NCBI RefSeq assembly: GCF_021216655.1
Contig: NZ_CP080437.1
Coordinates: forward strand, 1,054,001-1,118,000
Direction of reading: 5' to 3'
DNA: 64,000 bases
Source of the DNA: Clavibacter michiganensis
GTDB taxonomy: Bacteria; Actinomycetota; Actinomycetes; Actinomycetales; Microbacteriaceae
The notes under the pieces were generated by a model. It was given only the letters and a program-made list of their open reading frames with translations, did no database searches and was not told the origin of the DNA. This document shows, in pieces, positions 36,673-46,527 of the stretch. Position numbers and translations under genes: made by a program. How positions within the stretch are numbered: the first letter of the stretch is position 1; each line of letters starts with the position of its first letter.

Positions 36673-37590
36673 TCAGTCCTCGAGGACGTCGAGCGCGTGC
36701 TGCAGGTCGGCCGGATACGAGCTCGAGAACGACGCCCGGTCGCCCGTGGCGGGATGCGTGATCTCGAGCCGCATCGCGTGCAGCCACTGCCGGTGGAGGT
36801 CGAGCTGGGCGGAGAGCGTCGGGTCGGCTCCGTACATCGCGTCGCCCACGCAGGGGTGGCGCTGCGCGGCCATGTGCACTCGGATCTGGTGGGTGCGGCC
36901 GGTCTCCAGGTGCACCTCGAGCAGCGCCGCGCGGCGGAACGCCTCGAGCGTCTCGTAGTGCGTGACCGACGGCTTGCCGTCTGCGGTGACGGCGAACTTC
37001 CAGTCGCTGCGGGGGTGGCGCCCGATGGGCGCGTCGATGGTGCCCGCCAGAGGATCCGGATGCCCCTGCACGACCGCGTGGTACACCTTCTCGACCTCCC
37101 GGTCGTGGAACTGCCGCTTGAGCTCCGTGTACGCGCGCTCCGTCTTGGCCACCACCATGAGCCCGCTGGTTCCCGCGTCGAGACGGTGCACGATGCCCTG
37201 CCGCTCCTCCGCGCCCGAGGTGCTCAGGCGGAACCCGGCGGCGGCCAGCGCGCCGAGCACGGTCGGCCCCGTCCATCCGACGCTCGGGTGCGCTGCGACG
37301 CCGACGGGCTTGTCGATCACCACGATGTCGTCGTCGTCGTGCACGATGCCGAGGTCGGGCACCGCGAGCGGCACGATGGTCGGCTCCTGCTTCGGCTGCC
37401 AGCTGACGGCGAGCACGGATCCGCCGACGAGCCGGTCGGACTTGCCCGCCTCGCGCCCGTCCTGCGTCACGCCGCCTGCCTCGGCGACCTCGGCCGCGAA
37501 GCTGCGCGAGAAGCCGAGGAGGCGGGCGAGGCCGGCGTCGACGCGCTGCCCGTCGAGCCCGTCGGGGACGGGAATGGTGCGGTGCTCCAT
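36673..37590 (-). CDS. RluA-family pseudouridine synthase (RluD-like)
   Basis: Isomerises uridines in large-subunit rRNA. The 305 residues contain an N-terminal S4 RNA-binding domain (about 15-70), the catalytic motif [12 protein letters not shown] with the nucleophilic Asp, and [12 protein letters not shown]. Domain order matches RluD. In mycobacteria and corynebacteria the gene upstream is lspA, which is missing here. A strong terminator and divIVA lie upstream instead. Confidence 0.92.
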   Translation of the reverse strand: MEHRTIPVPDGLDGQRVDAGLARLLGFSRSFAAEVAEAGGVTQDGREAGKSDRLVGGSVLAVSWQPKQEPTIVPLAVPDLGIVHDDDDIVVIDKPVGVAAHPSVGWTGPTVLGALAAAGFRLSTSGAEERQGIVHRLDAGTSGLMVVAKTERAYTELKRQFHDREVEKVYHAVVQGHPDPLAGTIDAPIGRHPRSDWKFAVTADGKPSVTHYETLEAFRRAALLEVHLETGRTHQIRVHMAAQRHPCVGDAMYGADPTLSAQLDLHRQWLHAMRLEITHPATGDRASFSSSYPADLQHALDVLED

Positions 37591-37651
37591 CGGGTGACCT
37601 CTTCCGGTGCGGTGTTGGCGGTGCGGCGGTGACGCGGGCTGCGCGAACGAC

Positions 37652-37704
37652 GACGGCGACGCGGGACCCCGTCGCTCCTCGGAGCCGGGTCCCGCGCCGC
37701 CGTC
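37652..37704 (-). terminator. Terminator after divIVA
   Basis: Two 18-base arms (37652-37669 and 37687-37704, one mismatch) around a 17-base loop, 22 bases after the divIVA stop. It ends the divIVA transcript. Confidence 0.72.
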
Positions 37705-37725
37705 GGGCGTGCGGGTGGTTCGGTG

Positions 37726-38373
37726 CTAGTTGCCGAACGAGGCGGTGGCGGGCGCCTCGCTGGAACCGGCGGAGTCGAGCTCGCGGAGCTGGCCCTCGAT
37801 GTAGCCCTTGAGCTTCGTGCGGTACTCACGCTCGAACGTGCGGAGCTCGTCGATGCGGCCCTCGAGGACCTGGCGCTCCTTCTCCAGGACGGCGGTCTTC
37901 GAGCGCTGCTCGGCCTCGGCCTCGGCGGCGATGCGGGCCGCGGTGGCGTGCGCCTCAGCGACGAGCGCGTCGCGCTTCTCGATGCCCTCGCGCACGTGCT
38001 CCTCGTGGAGCTTGCGGGCGAGCTTGAGGAGGCTGCTCGTGCTCGAGGTCTCGTCGTCGACGTCCGCGGCGGGCGCGGCGGGAACCTGCGCGACGACCGG
38101 GGCCGGCTCGGGCTCCGGGGTGGGCTCGGGCTCGACGACCACGGGGGCCTGCTCGACGGCGGCGGGAGCGGGGGTCTCGATGACCGTGGTCGCGGCCGGG
38201 GCGGCGTCGCCAGAGCCGAGGCGCTGGCGCAGCTCCTCGTTCTCCTGGTGGAGGCGTCGCAGCTCGACGACCACCTCGTCCAGGAAGTCGTCGACCTCGT
38301 CCTGGTCGTATCCCTCGCGGAACTTGGTCGGCTGGAAACGCTTGTTGACGACGTCTTCAGGAGTGAGAGCCAT
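37726..38373 (-). CDS. divIVA: DivIVA/Wag31 polar growth protein
   Basis: Marks cell poles and directs apical wall synthesis in actinobacteria. The 215 residues have the conserved N-terminal membrane-binding domain (MALTPEDVVNKRF, YDQDEVDDFLDEVVVELRRL), a Pro/Glu/Ala-rich spacer (about 65-110) and a C-terminal coiled coil (about 112-200, with LLKLARKLHEEHVREGIEKR). In M. tuberculosis the homologue is phosphorylated by PknA; here the PASTA kinase of the window is PknL-like and lies 22 kb away. ATG 38373 is fixed by family alignment. Confidence 0.96.
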   Translation of the reverse strand: MALTPEDVVNKRFQPTKFREGYDQDEVDDFLDEVVVELRRLHQENEELRQRLGSGDAAPAATTVIETPAPAAVEQAPVVVEPEPTPEPEPAPVVAQVPAAPAADVDDETSSTSSLLKLARKLHEEHVREGIEKRDALVAEAHATAARIAAEAEAEQRSKTAVLEKERQVLEGRIDELRTFEREYRTKLKGYIEGQLRELDSAGSSEAPATASFGN

Positions 38374-38519
38374 GGCCTGCCACCTCTTTTGTGCGTAGAG
38401 CGGGGTCCGCAGGTGCGGACGGGGGATTCGGGACAACGTGCGACCCAACGCTATCAGCGGAACGCGTCGCTCCGGCGACGGGAGCGCGGAACGGCGGACG
38501 GAGCGTCGGGCGTCGGGCG

Positions 38520-38825
38520 TCAGCCCGTGAAGCCGCGGACGACGTTGAGCAGGATGATCGCCACGAGCATCGTGATCATCCAGCCGAAGTCGAGCGCGAC
38601 CGGGCCGAGGCGCAGCGGCGGGATCAGGCGGCGGACGAAGCCGATGGGCGGATCCGTGACCGTGTACGAGGCCTCGGCGACGATGAGCATCGCGCCGCGC
38701 GGACGCCACTGCCGCGAGAGCGACTGCACCAGGTCGAGGACGAACCGGCCCCACATGCAGATGATGAACGCCAGGAGGGCGAACCACAGTACGGTGGCGA
38801 CGATGTTGACGATGATCACGGACAC
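38520..38825 (-). CDS. YggT-family membrane protein
   Basis: A 101-residue protein with two hydrophobic spans (about 5-30 and 75-97) and the PPIGFVRRLIPPLRLGPVALDF signature of YggT (given in part as separate motif). Function is not firmly known; it is regularly found between sepF and divIVA and is linked to division or osmotic stress. GTG 38825 is the longest start. GTG 38819 is also possible, since it lies seven bases after a CATACT box and would suit a leaderless mRNA. The 146 bases to divIVA hold no gene. Confidence 0.9.
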   Translation of the reverse strand: MSVIIVNIVATVLWFALLAFIICMWGRFVLDLVQSLSRQWRPRGAMLIVAEASYTVTDPPIGFVRRLIPPLRLGPVALDFGWMITMLVAIILLNVVRGFTG

Positions 38826-38830
38826 AAGTA

Positions 38831-38868
38831 TGGCGGGCGCCGATGGGAGGTCCCGTCGTCGCCCGCCA
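38831..38868 (-). terminator. Long hairpin between sepF and yggT
   Basis: Two stacked stems, nine pairs (38831-38839 with 38860-38868) and eight pairs (38841-38848 with 38851-38858), separated by a one-by-one internal mismatch. It should end or weaken transcription after sepF. A CATACT box for yggT overlaps its distal arm. Confidence 0.65.
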
Positions 38869-38885
38869 TGGCGGTGCTGGGTGGA

Positions 38886-39380
38886 TCAGCGTCCGAAGAA
38901 GGAGGCCTCGACCTCGGCCTCGGTGGCCGACTGCTCGCCGGACACGGCGACGTGCGACGGCGACAGGAGGAACACCTTGGCCGTGACGCGCTCGATCTTG
39001 CCGTAGAGGCCGATGGACAGGCCGCTGGCGAAGTCGATGAGGCGGCGGGCGTCGTCGTCCGTCATCTGCGAGAGGTTGATGATGACCGGCACGCCCTCGC
39101 GGAAGTTCTCGGCGATGACCTGGGCGTCCTTGTAGGCCTTGGGGTGGACGGTGAGGATCTCGTTCATTTCAGCCGGCGCCGCATTCCTTGTGGTGGTCGA
39201 GGGCTTGTGCAGGGGGGTCACGGGTGCGCGCTTCGCCTGCTGCTGGGGAGCGGGGGCGGGCGTCGGGACGGCCTGCACGGGCGACTGCTGCTGCTGCGCG
39301 GGCTGCTGGCCCTGCTGGTAGTCGAGCTCCTCGTCGGCGAGTCCCAGGTACACCATGGTCTTGCGAAGTGGGTTGGCCAT
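38886..39380 (-). CDS. sepF: SepF, membrane anchor and organiser of FtsZ
   Basis: Tethers FtsZ filaments to the membrane; in actinobacteria it takes the place of FtsA/ZipA. The 164 residues have an N-terminal amphipathic helix ([18 protein letters not shown]), a Gln/Pro-rich linker (about 22-68) and the C-terminal SepF dimer domain (70-155, with [17 protein letters not shown] and [20 protein letters not shown]). The second of two adjacent ATGs is chosen because AAAGAGG sits too close to the first and the family starts at this residue. Confidence 0.95.
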   Translation of the reverse strand: MANPLRKTMVYLGLADEELDYQQGQQPAQQQQSPVQAVPTPAPAPQQQAKRAPVTPLHKPSTTTRNAAPAEMNEILTVHPKAYKDAQVIAENFREGVPVIINLSQMTDDDARRLIDFASGLSIGLYGKIERVTAKVFLLSPSHVAVSGEQSATEAEVEASFFGR

Positions 39381-39428
39381 CATTCCTCTTTCCGTTTCGG
39401 CCTGACGAACCGGACCGCACTCCCGACA

Positions 39429-40160
39429 TTAAGGGCCGTCGGGTCGCTTTCCCGTGATTGCCGACCCGATCCGAAGGTGTGTCGCGCCCTCGAGGAGCGC
39501 CTCGCGCAGGTCGCCGGACATGCCGGCGGAGATGGCGCGCGCCCCGGGCAGGATGCGGCGCACGTCGTCCGAGATCCCGCGCAGGCGCGCGAAGGCACGG
39601 CGGGGCTCGCCGTCGTCGGGCGCGACCGCCATGACGCCGAGGACGCGGATGCCGGACGCGGCCGCCGCGTGCTCCGCGAGGGCCTCGGCCTCGGCGGGCC
39701 GGACGCCGCCGCGTCCGTCGTCATCGGTGAGGTTCACCTGCAGGAAGACGCGCGTCTCCTGCTCGTCGGACGCGAGCGCGTCCACGAGGGACGGACGGTC
39801 GACCGAGTGGATCACGGAGGCGTAGCGCCTCACCTGCCTGGCCTTCTTGCCCTGCAGCTGGCCGACGAAGTGCCAGGCGACGCCCGTGCCCTCGAGCTCG
39901 GCGGCCTTGCCCTGCGCCTCCTGGTGGCGGCTCTCGCCGAGGTCCCGGACGCCGAGCTCCACGAGCGCGCGCAGGAGCGAGAAGGGCTGGAACTTGGTGA
40001 CCACGATCGTCGTCACCTCGTCGGGCCGGCGGCCGGCCGCGCGGATCCCGTCGGCGACGTCCGCCTGCACGGACGCCCACCGCTCGGCGAGGCCGGGGTG
40101 GGCCTCGTCGGGGCGGGCGTCCGACGCGTGCGCGCCGCCGGTGAGCGGAGCGTCCGTCAC
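39429..40160 (-). CDS. YggS/PLPBP-type PLP homeostasis protein
   Basis: Binds pyridoxal 5'-phosphate and balances free PLP; it has no known catalytic reaction. The 243 residues form the alanine-racemase-like barrel with the PLP lysine in [34 protein letters not shown] and [10 protein letters not shown]. The GTG start overlaps the ftsZ stop by four bases (GTGA). In many actinobacteria pgeF/yfiH lies between ftsZ and this gene; here there is no room for it. Confidence 0.94.
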   Translation of the reverse strand: MTDAPLTGGAHASDARPDEAHPGLAERWASVQADVADGIRAAGRRPDEVTTIVVTKFQPFSLLRALVELGVRDLGESRHQEAQGKAAELEGTGVAWHFVGQLQGKKARQVRRYASVIHSVDRPSLVDALASDEQETRVFLQVNLTDDDGRGGVRPAEAEALAEHAAAASGIRVLGVMAVAPDDGEPRRAFARLRGISDDVRRILPGARAISAGMSGDLREALLEGATHLRIGSAITGKRPDGP

Positions 40161-41296
40161 TTCAGGAAGTCGGGGATGTCCAGGTCGTCGCCGTCGTCCT
40201 CGAACGTCGGGTCGCTCGCGGGGACGGACGCGACGGGCGCCTCCGCCTGCGGGCGGGCCGGCGCCGACTCGACGGCCTCGGGAGCGGCGACCGCTCCCCC
40301 GCCCGCGGCGACGAAGCCGCTGCGGCGGTTCTCGACCTTGGAGGCCGGCTCGCCGCCGTCGAAGCCCGCCGCGATGACGGTGACGCGCACCTCGTCGCCG
40401 AGGGTGTCGTCGATGACGGCGCCGAAGATGATGTTCGCCTCGGGGTGCACGGCCTCCTGCACGAGCTTGGCCGCGTCGTTGATCTCGAAGATGCCGAGGT
40501 TGGACCCGCCCTGGATGGACAGCAGCACGCCGTGGGCGCCCTCGATGCTCGCCTCGAGGAGCGGCGACGCGACCGCGAGCTCCGCGGCCTTGATGGAGCG
40601 GTCGGCGCCGCGGGACGAGCCGATGCCCATGAGCGCGGATCCGGCGCCCTGCATGACCGACTTGACGTCGGCGAAGTCGAGGTTGATGAGGCCGGGGGTC
40701 GTGATGAGGTCGGTGATGCCCTGGACGCCCGCGAGGAGCACCTGGTCGGCGGTCGCGAAGGCCTCGAGCATGCTGATGCCGCGGTCGCTGATCTCCAGCA
40801 GGCGGTCGTTCGGCACGACGATGAGCGTGTCGACCTCGTTCTTCAGCGTCGCGACGCCGAGCTCGGCCTGGGCCGAGCGGCGCTTGCCCTCGAAGCCGAA
40901 GGGCTTCGTGACGACGCCGATGGTGAGCGCGCCGATCGACTTCGCGATGCGGGCCACGACGGGTGCGCCGCCGGTGCCGGTGCCGCCGCCCTCGCCCGCG
41001 GTGACGAAGACCATGTCGGCACCCGCGAGGGCCTCCTCGATCTCCTCCGCGTGGTCCTCGGCGGCGCGACGGCCGACCTCGGGGTCCGCGCCGGCGCCGA
41101 GGCCCCGGGTGATCTCGCGGCCGACGTCGAGCTTGACGTCCGCGTCGCTCATGAGCAGCGCCTGCGCGTCGGTGTTGATCGCGATGAACTCCACGCCCCG
41201 CAGACCGAGCTCGATCATGCGGTTCACGGCGTTCACGCCGCCACCGCCGATGCCGACGACCTTGATGACGGCGAGGTAGTTCTGGTTGTTCGACAC
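40157..41296 (-). CDS. ftsZ: FtsZ, tubulin-like division GTPase
   Basis: Forms the Z ring. The 379 residues contain the GTP signature [10 protein letters not shown] (101-110), the T7 loop region [11 protein letters not shown], an Ala/Pro-rich linker and the C-terminal peptide [10 protein letters not shown] (370-379), which binds SepF and FtsW. The start is GTG ([14 protein letters not shown] follows) with GGAGG upstream. The 137-base gap to ftsQ contains a promoter-like box, so ftsZ may be transcribed on its own as well as from the long dcw unit. Confidence 0.98.
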   Translation of the reverse strand: MSNNQNYLAVIKVVGIGGGGVNAVNRMIELGLRGVEFIAINTDAQALLMSDADVKLDVGREITRGLGAGADPEVGRRAAEDHAEEIEEALAGADMVFVTAGEGGGTGTGGAPVVARIAKSIGALTIGVVTKPFGFEGKRRSAQAELGVATLKNEVDTLIVVPNDRLLEISDRGISMLEAFATADQVLLAGVQGITDLITTPGLINLDFADVKSVMQGAGSALMGIGSSRGADRSIKAAELAVASPLLEASIEGAHGVLLSIQGGSNLGIFEINDAAKLVQEAVHPEANIIFGAVIDDTLGDEVRVTVIAAGFDGGEPASKVENRRSGFVAAGGGAVAAPEAVESAPARPQAEAPVASVPASDPTFEDDGDDLDIPDFLK

Positions 41297-41348
41297 GACG
41301 GGCCTCCGCTAGAACCTTCGACCTCCGGTGGAGGCTTAGAGTTTACTC

Positions 41349-41354
41349 AGTATG
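41349..41354 (-). promoter_or_regulatory. Candidate -10 box of ftsZ (CATACT)
   Basis: CATACT on the minus strand, 52 bases upstream of the ftsZ GTG, within the most AT-rich part of the ftsQ-ftsZ spacer. A TAAACT box lies a few bases downstream as an alternative. The -35 is unclear. Confidence 0.4.
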
Positions 41355-41433
41355 CATTTCCTGATCCCGACGTTAGGGGGCTCGGGGGCGGCGCGACGAC
41401 TCCCGTGCCGCGTGTCGCGAAGGCCGGGCGGGA

Positions 41434-42669
41434 TCAGGGTCCGGCGACCGGCGCGTCGGGCGCCGACACGTCGTACGACCCGACGTCCCCGCGGGCCTTG
41501 ACCAGCGCCTGCAGCACCTGCGCCTTGTCGATCGAGCGCTCGCCGCTCCCCCACAGCACCTTCTTGCCGCTGCGGAGGGTGAGCATCACGTCGTCGGTCG
41601 TGTTGGCCTGGATGCTGTCGACCTGCGGCAGGAAGTCGGCGGGCAGCGCGACGAGGACCGCGGCGGCGGCCTGGAAGCGCGGCGACGAGAAGTCGGCGCT
41701 CGGCAGGTCGATGAGGGGGTAGCCGTCGGGGCGCGCCGTCGTGCGCTCGATCGTGATGCCCGCGGGGTCCACCAGGTCGAAGCCCGCGCCCGACTGGATC
41801 ACGGCGACGGGCGTGCGCTCGACGATGCGGATCACGAGCGTCGACGGCGGGCGGCTCTCGGTGCTGTAGCTGCGGATGAGCGGGAAGGCGCGGAGCTCGT
41901 CGCCGACGCGGTCGAGGTCGACGAGCGGGAGCGGCGTGCCGACCTGGTCGGAGAGCGCCGCCTGGATGCTCGACGGGGACACGCGGTCCGCGCCCTCGAC
42001 CTCGACGGTGCGGAGGGCGAGCAGCGGCGAGTACACGGCGATGCCGACCACGATCGCGAGGGTGAGGACGGCGCCGAGCGCACCGAGGAGCCCGGCGCGT
42101 CGACGGCGGGCGCGCTGCGTGAAGCGGCGCACCTCCTGGCGCTCGTAGCGCTGCCGCTCGCGGCGGGCGCGGCGCAGCTGGCGTCGGGCCTCGGCGTCTC
42201 CGGTGGCCGCGCTCGCGGGGCGGGCCGGGCGGTGGGCCCGCGGGGTGGGCTCCCCGTCCGCGTCCGGGTGGGTGCGCCGGCGGAGCGGCCGGGCGGCGGC
42301 CGCGGTCTCCGCCGCTCCGCGTGCCCGCGCGCCGAGCCTGCCGGCCAGGCCGCCCGCGCGCGGCGTCGTCGGCTCACGGCCCGTGCGCGGCGCGGGCGGC
42401 GCCTCGACCGGGGCCTGCGCGAGGTGCGGGAGGACGATGGGCTCGGTGTCGGGCTCGTCGTCGTCGCGCCACGCCGCGCGGGGGCGCGGGGTCACGGGCG
42501 GCGTCGGCGCTGCCGGGGCGGGCGCGGGCGGCGTCCGCGCGGGCGTCACGGGCGCGGCGGGGCGGGATCCGCGGCCGCGACGGCTGGACGCGTCCGCGCC
42601 CTCGGCGGGCGCGGCGGGCGCCGGCGGCTTCGGGACCCGGGGCCGGTCGAAGCCCTCGGGCCGCTTCAC
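41434..42669 (-). CDS. ftsQ: FtsQ, division septum protein with long cytoplasmic tail
   Basis: Bitopic protein of the FtsQLB complex that regulates septal wall synthesis. Of 411 residues, the first 190 are cytoplasmic and rich in Pro/Ala/Arg with a basic run before the membrane. One membrane span follows (191-213), then the POTRA domain ([21 protein letters not shown], part) and the FtsQ domain ([22 protein letters not shown]). The GTG start overlaps the murC stop by four bases (GTGA), which supports the full-length tail. Confidence 0.9.
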   Translation of the reverse strand: MKRPEGFDRPRVPKPPAPAAPAEGADASSRRGRGSRPAAPVTPARTPPAPAPAAPTPPVTPRPRAAWRDDDEPDTEPIVLPHLAQAPVEAPPAPRTGREPTTPRAGGLAGRLGARARGAAETAAAARPLRRRTHPDADGEPTPRAHRPARPASAATGDAEARRQLRRARRERQRYERQEVRRFTQRARRRRAGLLGALGAVLTLAIVVGIAVYSPLLALRTVEVEGADRVSPSSIQAALSDQVGTPLPLVDLDRVGDELRAFPLIRSYSTESRPPSTLVIRIVERTPVAVIQSGAGFDLVDPAGITIERTTARPDGYPLIDLPSADFSSPRFQAAAAVLVALPADFLPQVDSIQANTTDDVMLTLRSGKKVLWGSGERSIDKAQVLQALVKARGDVGSYDVSAPDAPVAGP

Positions 42670-44096
42670 TCGCGGGGCCGGGAGGACGCGGCGGGCTGCG
42701 GGGATCCGGCGGGACGCTCGAGCGCGGCGATGACCTGCGGGATGATCCGGTACACGTCGCCGCAGCTCAGGGTCACGATGAAGTCGCCGTCGCGCGCGAT
42801 CTCCGCGGCCCGGTCGGCCGCCTCCTGCCAGTCGGGCAGGTAGTCGACGTGGCCCGCGTCCTCGAAGCACTCGGAGACGAGGGCGCCGGTGACCCCGGGG
42901 ATCGGGTCCTCGCGGGCGCCGAACACGTCGAGCACGATGGTGTGGTCGGCCAGCTCCTCGTAGACGCGCGCGAAGTCGCCGGCCATCATCCGCGTGCGGC
43001 TGTAGAGGTGCGGCTGGTGGACGGCGATGATCCGGCCTTCCCCCACGACCGTGCGCGCGGCGTCGAGCGCGGCGCGGACCTCGGTGGGGTGGTGCGCGTA
43101 GTCGTCGTAGACGCTCACGCCGCGGACCTCCGCGTGCAGCTCGAAGCGGCGGCCTGTGCCCGAGAAGCCGGCCAGTCCCGCGATCGCGTCGTCGGGATCC
43201 ACGCCGAGGCCCACGAGCACGGCGTAGGCGCCCGCCGCGTTGATCGCGTTGTGGCGGCCCGGGACGCGGAGCGCGGCGCGGCGGGACACGCCGTCGTGGG
43301 TCAGCGTGAAGGCGACGGGGCCGTCGGTGACGATGTCGGTGATCCGGATGTCGGCGGCCGGGTCCTCGCCGAACGTGACGACGCGTCCCTCGATGCGCGC
43401 GGTGACGCGTCGCGCGCCCGGGTCGTCGCTCGAGATCACGACGAGCTCGGACGCCGCGCTCGCGAAGCGCACGAACGCGTCGTCGAAGGCCTCGTGCGAG
43501 CCGTAGTGGTCGAGGTGGTCGGCGTCGACGTTGGTGATGAGCGCGACGGACGTGTCGTAGAGGAGGAACGAGCCGTCGGACTCGTCGGCCTCGACGACGA
43601 ACAGCTCCTCGGATCCGGGGGCGCTCGAGACGCCGAGCCCGCCGATCACGCCGCCGTTGACGAACGAGGGGTCGCGGCCGGCCTCGAGCAGGGCGGTGAC
43701 GATCATGCCCGTGGACGTGGTCTTGCCGTGGGCGCCCGCGACGGCCACGAGCCGCTGGCCGGAGATGAGCCAGGCGAGCGCCTGCGAGCGGTGCAGGATC
43801 GGCAGGCCCCGCTCCTTCGCGAGCACGTACTCGGGGTTGTCCTGCCACAGGGCGCCCGTGACGACGAGCGCGTCGGCGTCGCCCACGTGCGCGGCGTCGT
43901 GGCCGACGTGGATCTCGGCGCCCAGCTCCCGGAGCGCCTGGACGGCGTCGGAGTCGCGGGAGTCGGATCCGGTGACCCGGTGCCCTGCCGCGAGGAACAG
44001 GCGCGCGATGCCGCTCATGCCGGACCCGCCGATGCCCACGAAGTGGACGCGCCCGAGCTCGGTCGGGATGTCCATGGTCAGGTCGGGTGCGATCAC
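42666..44096 (-). CDS. murC: UDP-N-acetylmuramate-amino acid ligase
   Basis: Adds the first stem-peptide amino acid to UDP-MurNAc. The 476 residues contain [15 protein letters not shown], the ATP loop [23 protein letters not shown] and [10 protein letters not shown]. The amino acid is L-Ala in most bacteria. In the B-type wall known for Clavibacter and relatives, position 1 is glycine, so the substrate here may be glycine; that depends on the inferred organism. GTG start, with GAGGAG upstream, 41 bases after murG. Confidence 0.97.
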   Translation of the reverse strand: MIAPDLTMDIPTELGRVHFVGIGGSGMSGIARLFLAAGHRVTGSDSRDSDAVQALRELGAEIHVGHDAAHVGDADALVVTGALWQDNPEYVLAKERGLPILHRSQALAWLISGQRLVAVAGAHGKTTSTGMIVTALLEAGRDPSFVNGGVIGGLGVSSAPGSEELFVVEADESDGSFLLYDTSVALITNVDADHLDHYGSHEAFDDAFVRFASAASELVVISSDDPGARRVTARIEGRVVTFGEDPAADIRITDIVTDGPVAFTLTHDGVSRRAALRVPGRHNAINAAGAYAVLVGLGVDPDDAIAGLAGFSGTGRRFELHAEVRGVSVYDDYAHHPTEVRAALDAARTVVGEGRIIAVHQPHLYSRTRMMAGDFARVYEELADHTIVLDVFGAREDPIPGVTGALVSECFEDAGHVDYLPDWQEAADRAAEIARDGDFIVTLSCGDVYRIIPQVIAALERPAGSPQPAASSRPRE

Positions 44097-44137
44097 GTGC
44101 GGTCTCCTCGGAGGGTGGGAAGCGGGGTGGGCGGCGG

Positions 44138-45241
44138 TCAGCGCCGCGCGGCGGGCCGGGACGGTCGGGCCGCGACGGCGTCGCGGACGAGGTCGGCCAT
44201 GCGGGCCGCGCCGTCGCGCGTGCCGACGGAGGCGGCCGCCTGGGACATGCGCGCGAGCGCCGCCGGGTCGGACAGGAGCGGGAGGACGTGCGCGAGCACC
44301 CAGTCGGGCGTGAAGTCGGCGTCGGCCACGACGATCCCGCCGCCGGCCGCGACGACGCCGCGGACGTTGACGGCCTGCTCGCCGTTGCCGACCGGGTACG
44401 GCACGTAGACCGCGGGGACGCCGACGGCGGTGAGCTCGGACAGGGCGCCGGCGCCGGCGCGGGAGACGACGAGGTCGGCCGCGGCGATGGCGAGCTCCAT
44501 CCGGTCGGAGTAGCCGACCACGTGGTAGCGCTCCACGCCCGGGTCGGTGAACTCCTGCGCGCCGCCGACGATGTGCAGGATCTGCGCGCCGGTCGCCGTG
44601 ATGCGCTCGGCGACCTGCACGACCGTGCGGTTGAGGCTGCGCGCGCCCGTGGATCCGCCCGTGACGAGCAGCGTCGGCCGGTCGGCGTCGAGGCCGAGCT
44701 CCGCGCGCGCGGCGTCGCGGACCGCGGCGCGGTCGAGGGTCGCGATCTCGCGACGCAGGGGCATGCCGACGACCTCGGCGCGCGGGCCGAGCGCGGTGCC
44801 GGGGAACGTGATCCCCACCGCCGCGGCGACGCGCGCGCCGAGGCGGTTGGCGAGACCCGGCGAGGCGTTGGCCTCGTGCACGACGACGGGGACGCCCGAG
44901 CGGCGGGCGGCGACGTAGGCGGGCGCGGCCGCGTAGCCGCCGAAGCCGACGACCACGTCGATGCCGCGCTCGGCGACCATGCGGCGGATCTGCCCCACGG
45001 CCCGCGCGAACGCCGGCGCGAAGCGGACGGCTGCCCCGTCGGGGCGGCGCGGGAACGGCAGGCGCGCGATGGTGAGCAGCTCGTAGCCGCGGGCAGGGAC
45101 GAGCCGGGACTCGAGGCCCTCGCGCGTGCCGAGGACGAGGATCGTCGACCCCGGCTCGCGCGCACGGAGCTCGTCGGCCACGGCGAGCAGGGGGTTGACG
45201 TGCCCGGCGGTGCCGCCGCCGGCGAGCAGGTAGACCGTCAC
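44138..45241 (-). CDS. murG: MurG, lipid II-forming GlcNAc transferase
   Basis: Transfers GlcNAc to lipid I on the inner membrane face, giving lipid II. The 367-residue GT-B enzyme shows [19 protein letters not shown] at the N terminus, [27 protein letters not shown], the [11 protein letters not shown] loop and the donor motif [24 protein letters not shown] (part). The GTG start overlaps the ftsW stop by four bases. Confidence 0.97.
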   Translation of the reverse strand: MTVYLLAGGGTAGHVNPLLAVADELRAREPGSTILVLGTREGLESRLVPARGYELLTIARLPFPRRPDGAAVRFAPAFARAVGQIRRMVAERGIDVVVGFGGYAAAPAYVAARRSGVPVVVHEANASPGLANRLGARVAAAVGITFPGTALGPRAEVVGMPLRREIATLDRAAVRDAARAELGLDADRPTLLVTGGSTGARSLNRTVVQVAERITATGAQILHIVGGAQEFTDPGVERYHVVGYSDRMELAIAAADLVVSRAGAGALSELTAVGVPAVYVPYPVGNGEQAVNVRGVVAAGGGIVVADADFTPDWVLAHVLPLLSDPAALARMSQAAASVGTRDGAARMADLVRDAVAARPSRPAARR

Positions 45242-46527
45242 GAGCGCATCCCGACGACGGCGGGCACGACGTCCGGCGACTCCTCGGTCGTGGGCCTCCT
45301 GGCGAAGCCCAGCACGATGCCCATCGCCACGAGCGTCGTGACGAGCGACGACCCTCCCGACGACACGAACGGCAACGGCACCCCGAGCACCGGGAGCAGG
45401 TTGAGCACCACGGCGATGTTGACGAAGGCCTGCACGATGATCCAGGTCATGACGGCGCCCGTCGCGACGCGCGCGAAGGTGTCGGTGTTGGCGCGGATCA
45501 CGCGGATGAAGCCGATGGCCAGCACCACGAACAGGAGGATGACGACGATCGCGCCGATGAGGCCGAGCTCCTCGCCGATGATCGCGAAGATGTAGTCGTT
45601 GTCGGCCTCGGGCAGCCACATCCACTTGGCCTTCGAGTTACCGAGGCCCACGCCGAAGATGCCGCCGGCGGCCAGCGCGTACAGGCCGTGCGTGGACTGC
45701 CAGCAGCCGCCCGCGTAGTCGCACTGCCCGGTGAGGAACTCGGTGACGCGGCGCATGCGGCTGTCGCTGATCACGGTCATGAGCACCGCGAGCACGGAGC
45801 CGATCGTGAGCATGAGCGTCAGCTTTCCGATCGGGATCCCCGCGAAGAAGAGGGCGCCGAGGACGATGCTCGCCATGATGATCACGGTCCCGAGGTCGCC
45901 GCCGAGCGCGACGAGCCCGACGGCCCCGCCCGCGACGGGCAGCACCGGGATGAGGATGTGCGGCCAGGTGCGCAGCAGGTGGCGCTTCCTCGCGAGGATG
46001 AACGCCAGCCAGATCACGAGGCCCACCTTGATGAGCTCGGCGGGCTGGAACGTCGTGCCCGCGATGCGGATCCAGCCGATGTTCTCGCCGACCTTCACGC
46101 CCATGGGGCTGAACACCAGCAGCTGCACGGCGCTGGCCGCGATCAGCAGCACCCAGGCCCAGCGCTTCCAGAACATCGGCGGCACCAGCGAGACGAGGAG
46201 CATGAGCGGCACGCCGATGAGCGCGAACATGCCCTGCTTGAGGAAGATGCCGAAGAAGCCGCCGCCGGCGACGAACGAGTCGATGCTCGAGGACGACAGC
46301 ACCATCACCAGGCCGAAGACGACCAGGAAGAGCGTCGTGCCGAGCAGCAGGAAGTAGGAGCCGCTCTCCGCGTGGAAGGCGCGGCCGAGGTGGATGCGGG
46401 CGGCGAGGCCGCGACGCTGCGTCCCCTCCTGCGCGTCGTCGACGGGCGCCTGCGGGGTGCGCGGGCCGCGGGGCCCCGGCGCGTCAGCCGCGCGAGGGGT
46501 CCGCGTCGTTCTCGGGGGCAGTGTCAT
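45238..46527 (-). CDS. ftsW: FtsW, septal peptidoglycan glycosyltransferase
   Basis: SEDS-family polymerase that works with FtsI at the septum. The 429 residues show about ten membrane spans, [23 protein letters not shown] sequence ([18 protein letters not shown]), the [15 protein letters not shown] loop and PFVSSGGSS. An N-terminal cytoplasmic tail of about 50 residues is Pro/Arg-rich. ATG 46527 is preferred over GTG 46536, because GGGAGG lies eight bases upstream. It overlaps the end of murD by 44 bases in another frame. Confidence 0.95.
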   Translation of the reverse strand: MTLPPRTTRTPRAADAPGPRGPRTPQAPVDDAQEGTQRRGLAARIHLGRAFHAESGSYFLLLGTTLFLVVFGLVMVLSSSSIDSFVAGGGFFGIFLKQGMFALIGVPLMLLVSLVPPMFWKRWAWVLLIAASAVQLLVFSPMGVKVGENIGWIRIAGTTFQPAELIKVGLVIWLAFILARKRHLLRTWPHILIPVLPVAGGAVGLVALGGDLGTVIIMASIVLGALFFAGIPIGKLTLMLTIGSVLAVLMTVISDSRMRRVTEFLTGQCDYAGGCWQSTHGLYALAAGGIFGVGLGNSKAKWMWLPEADNDYIFAIIGEELGLIGAIVVILLFVVLAIGFIRVIRANTDTFARVATGAVMTWIIVQAFVNIAVVLNLLPVLGVPLPFVSSGGSSLVTTLVAMGIVLGFARRPTTEESPDVVPAVVGMRS

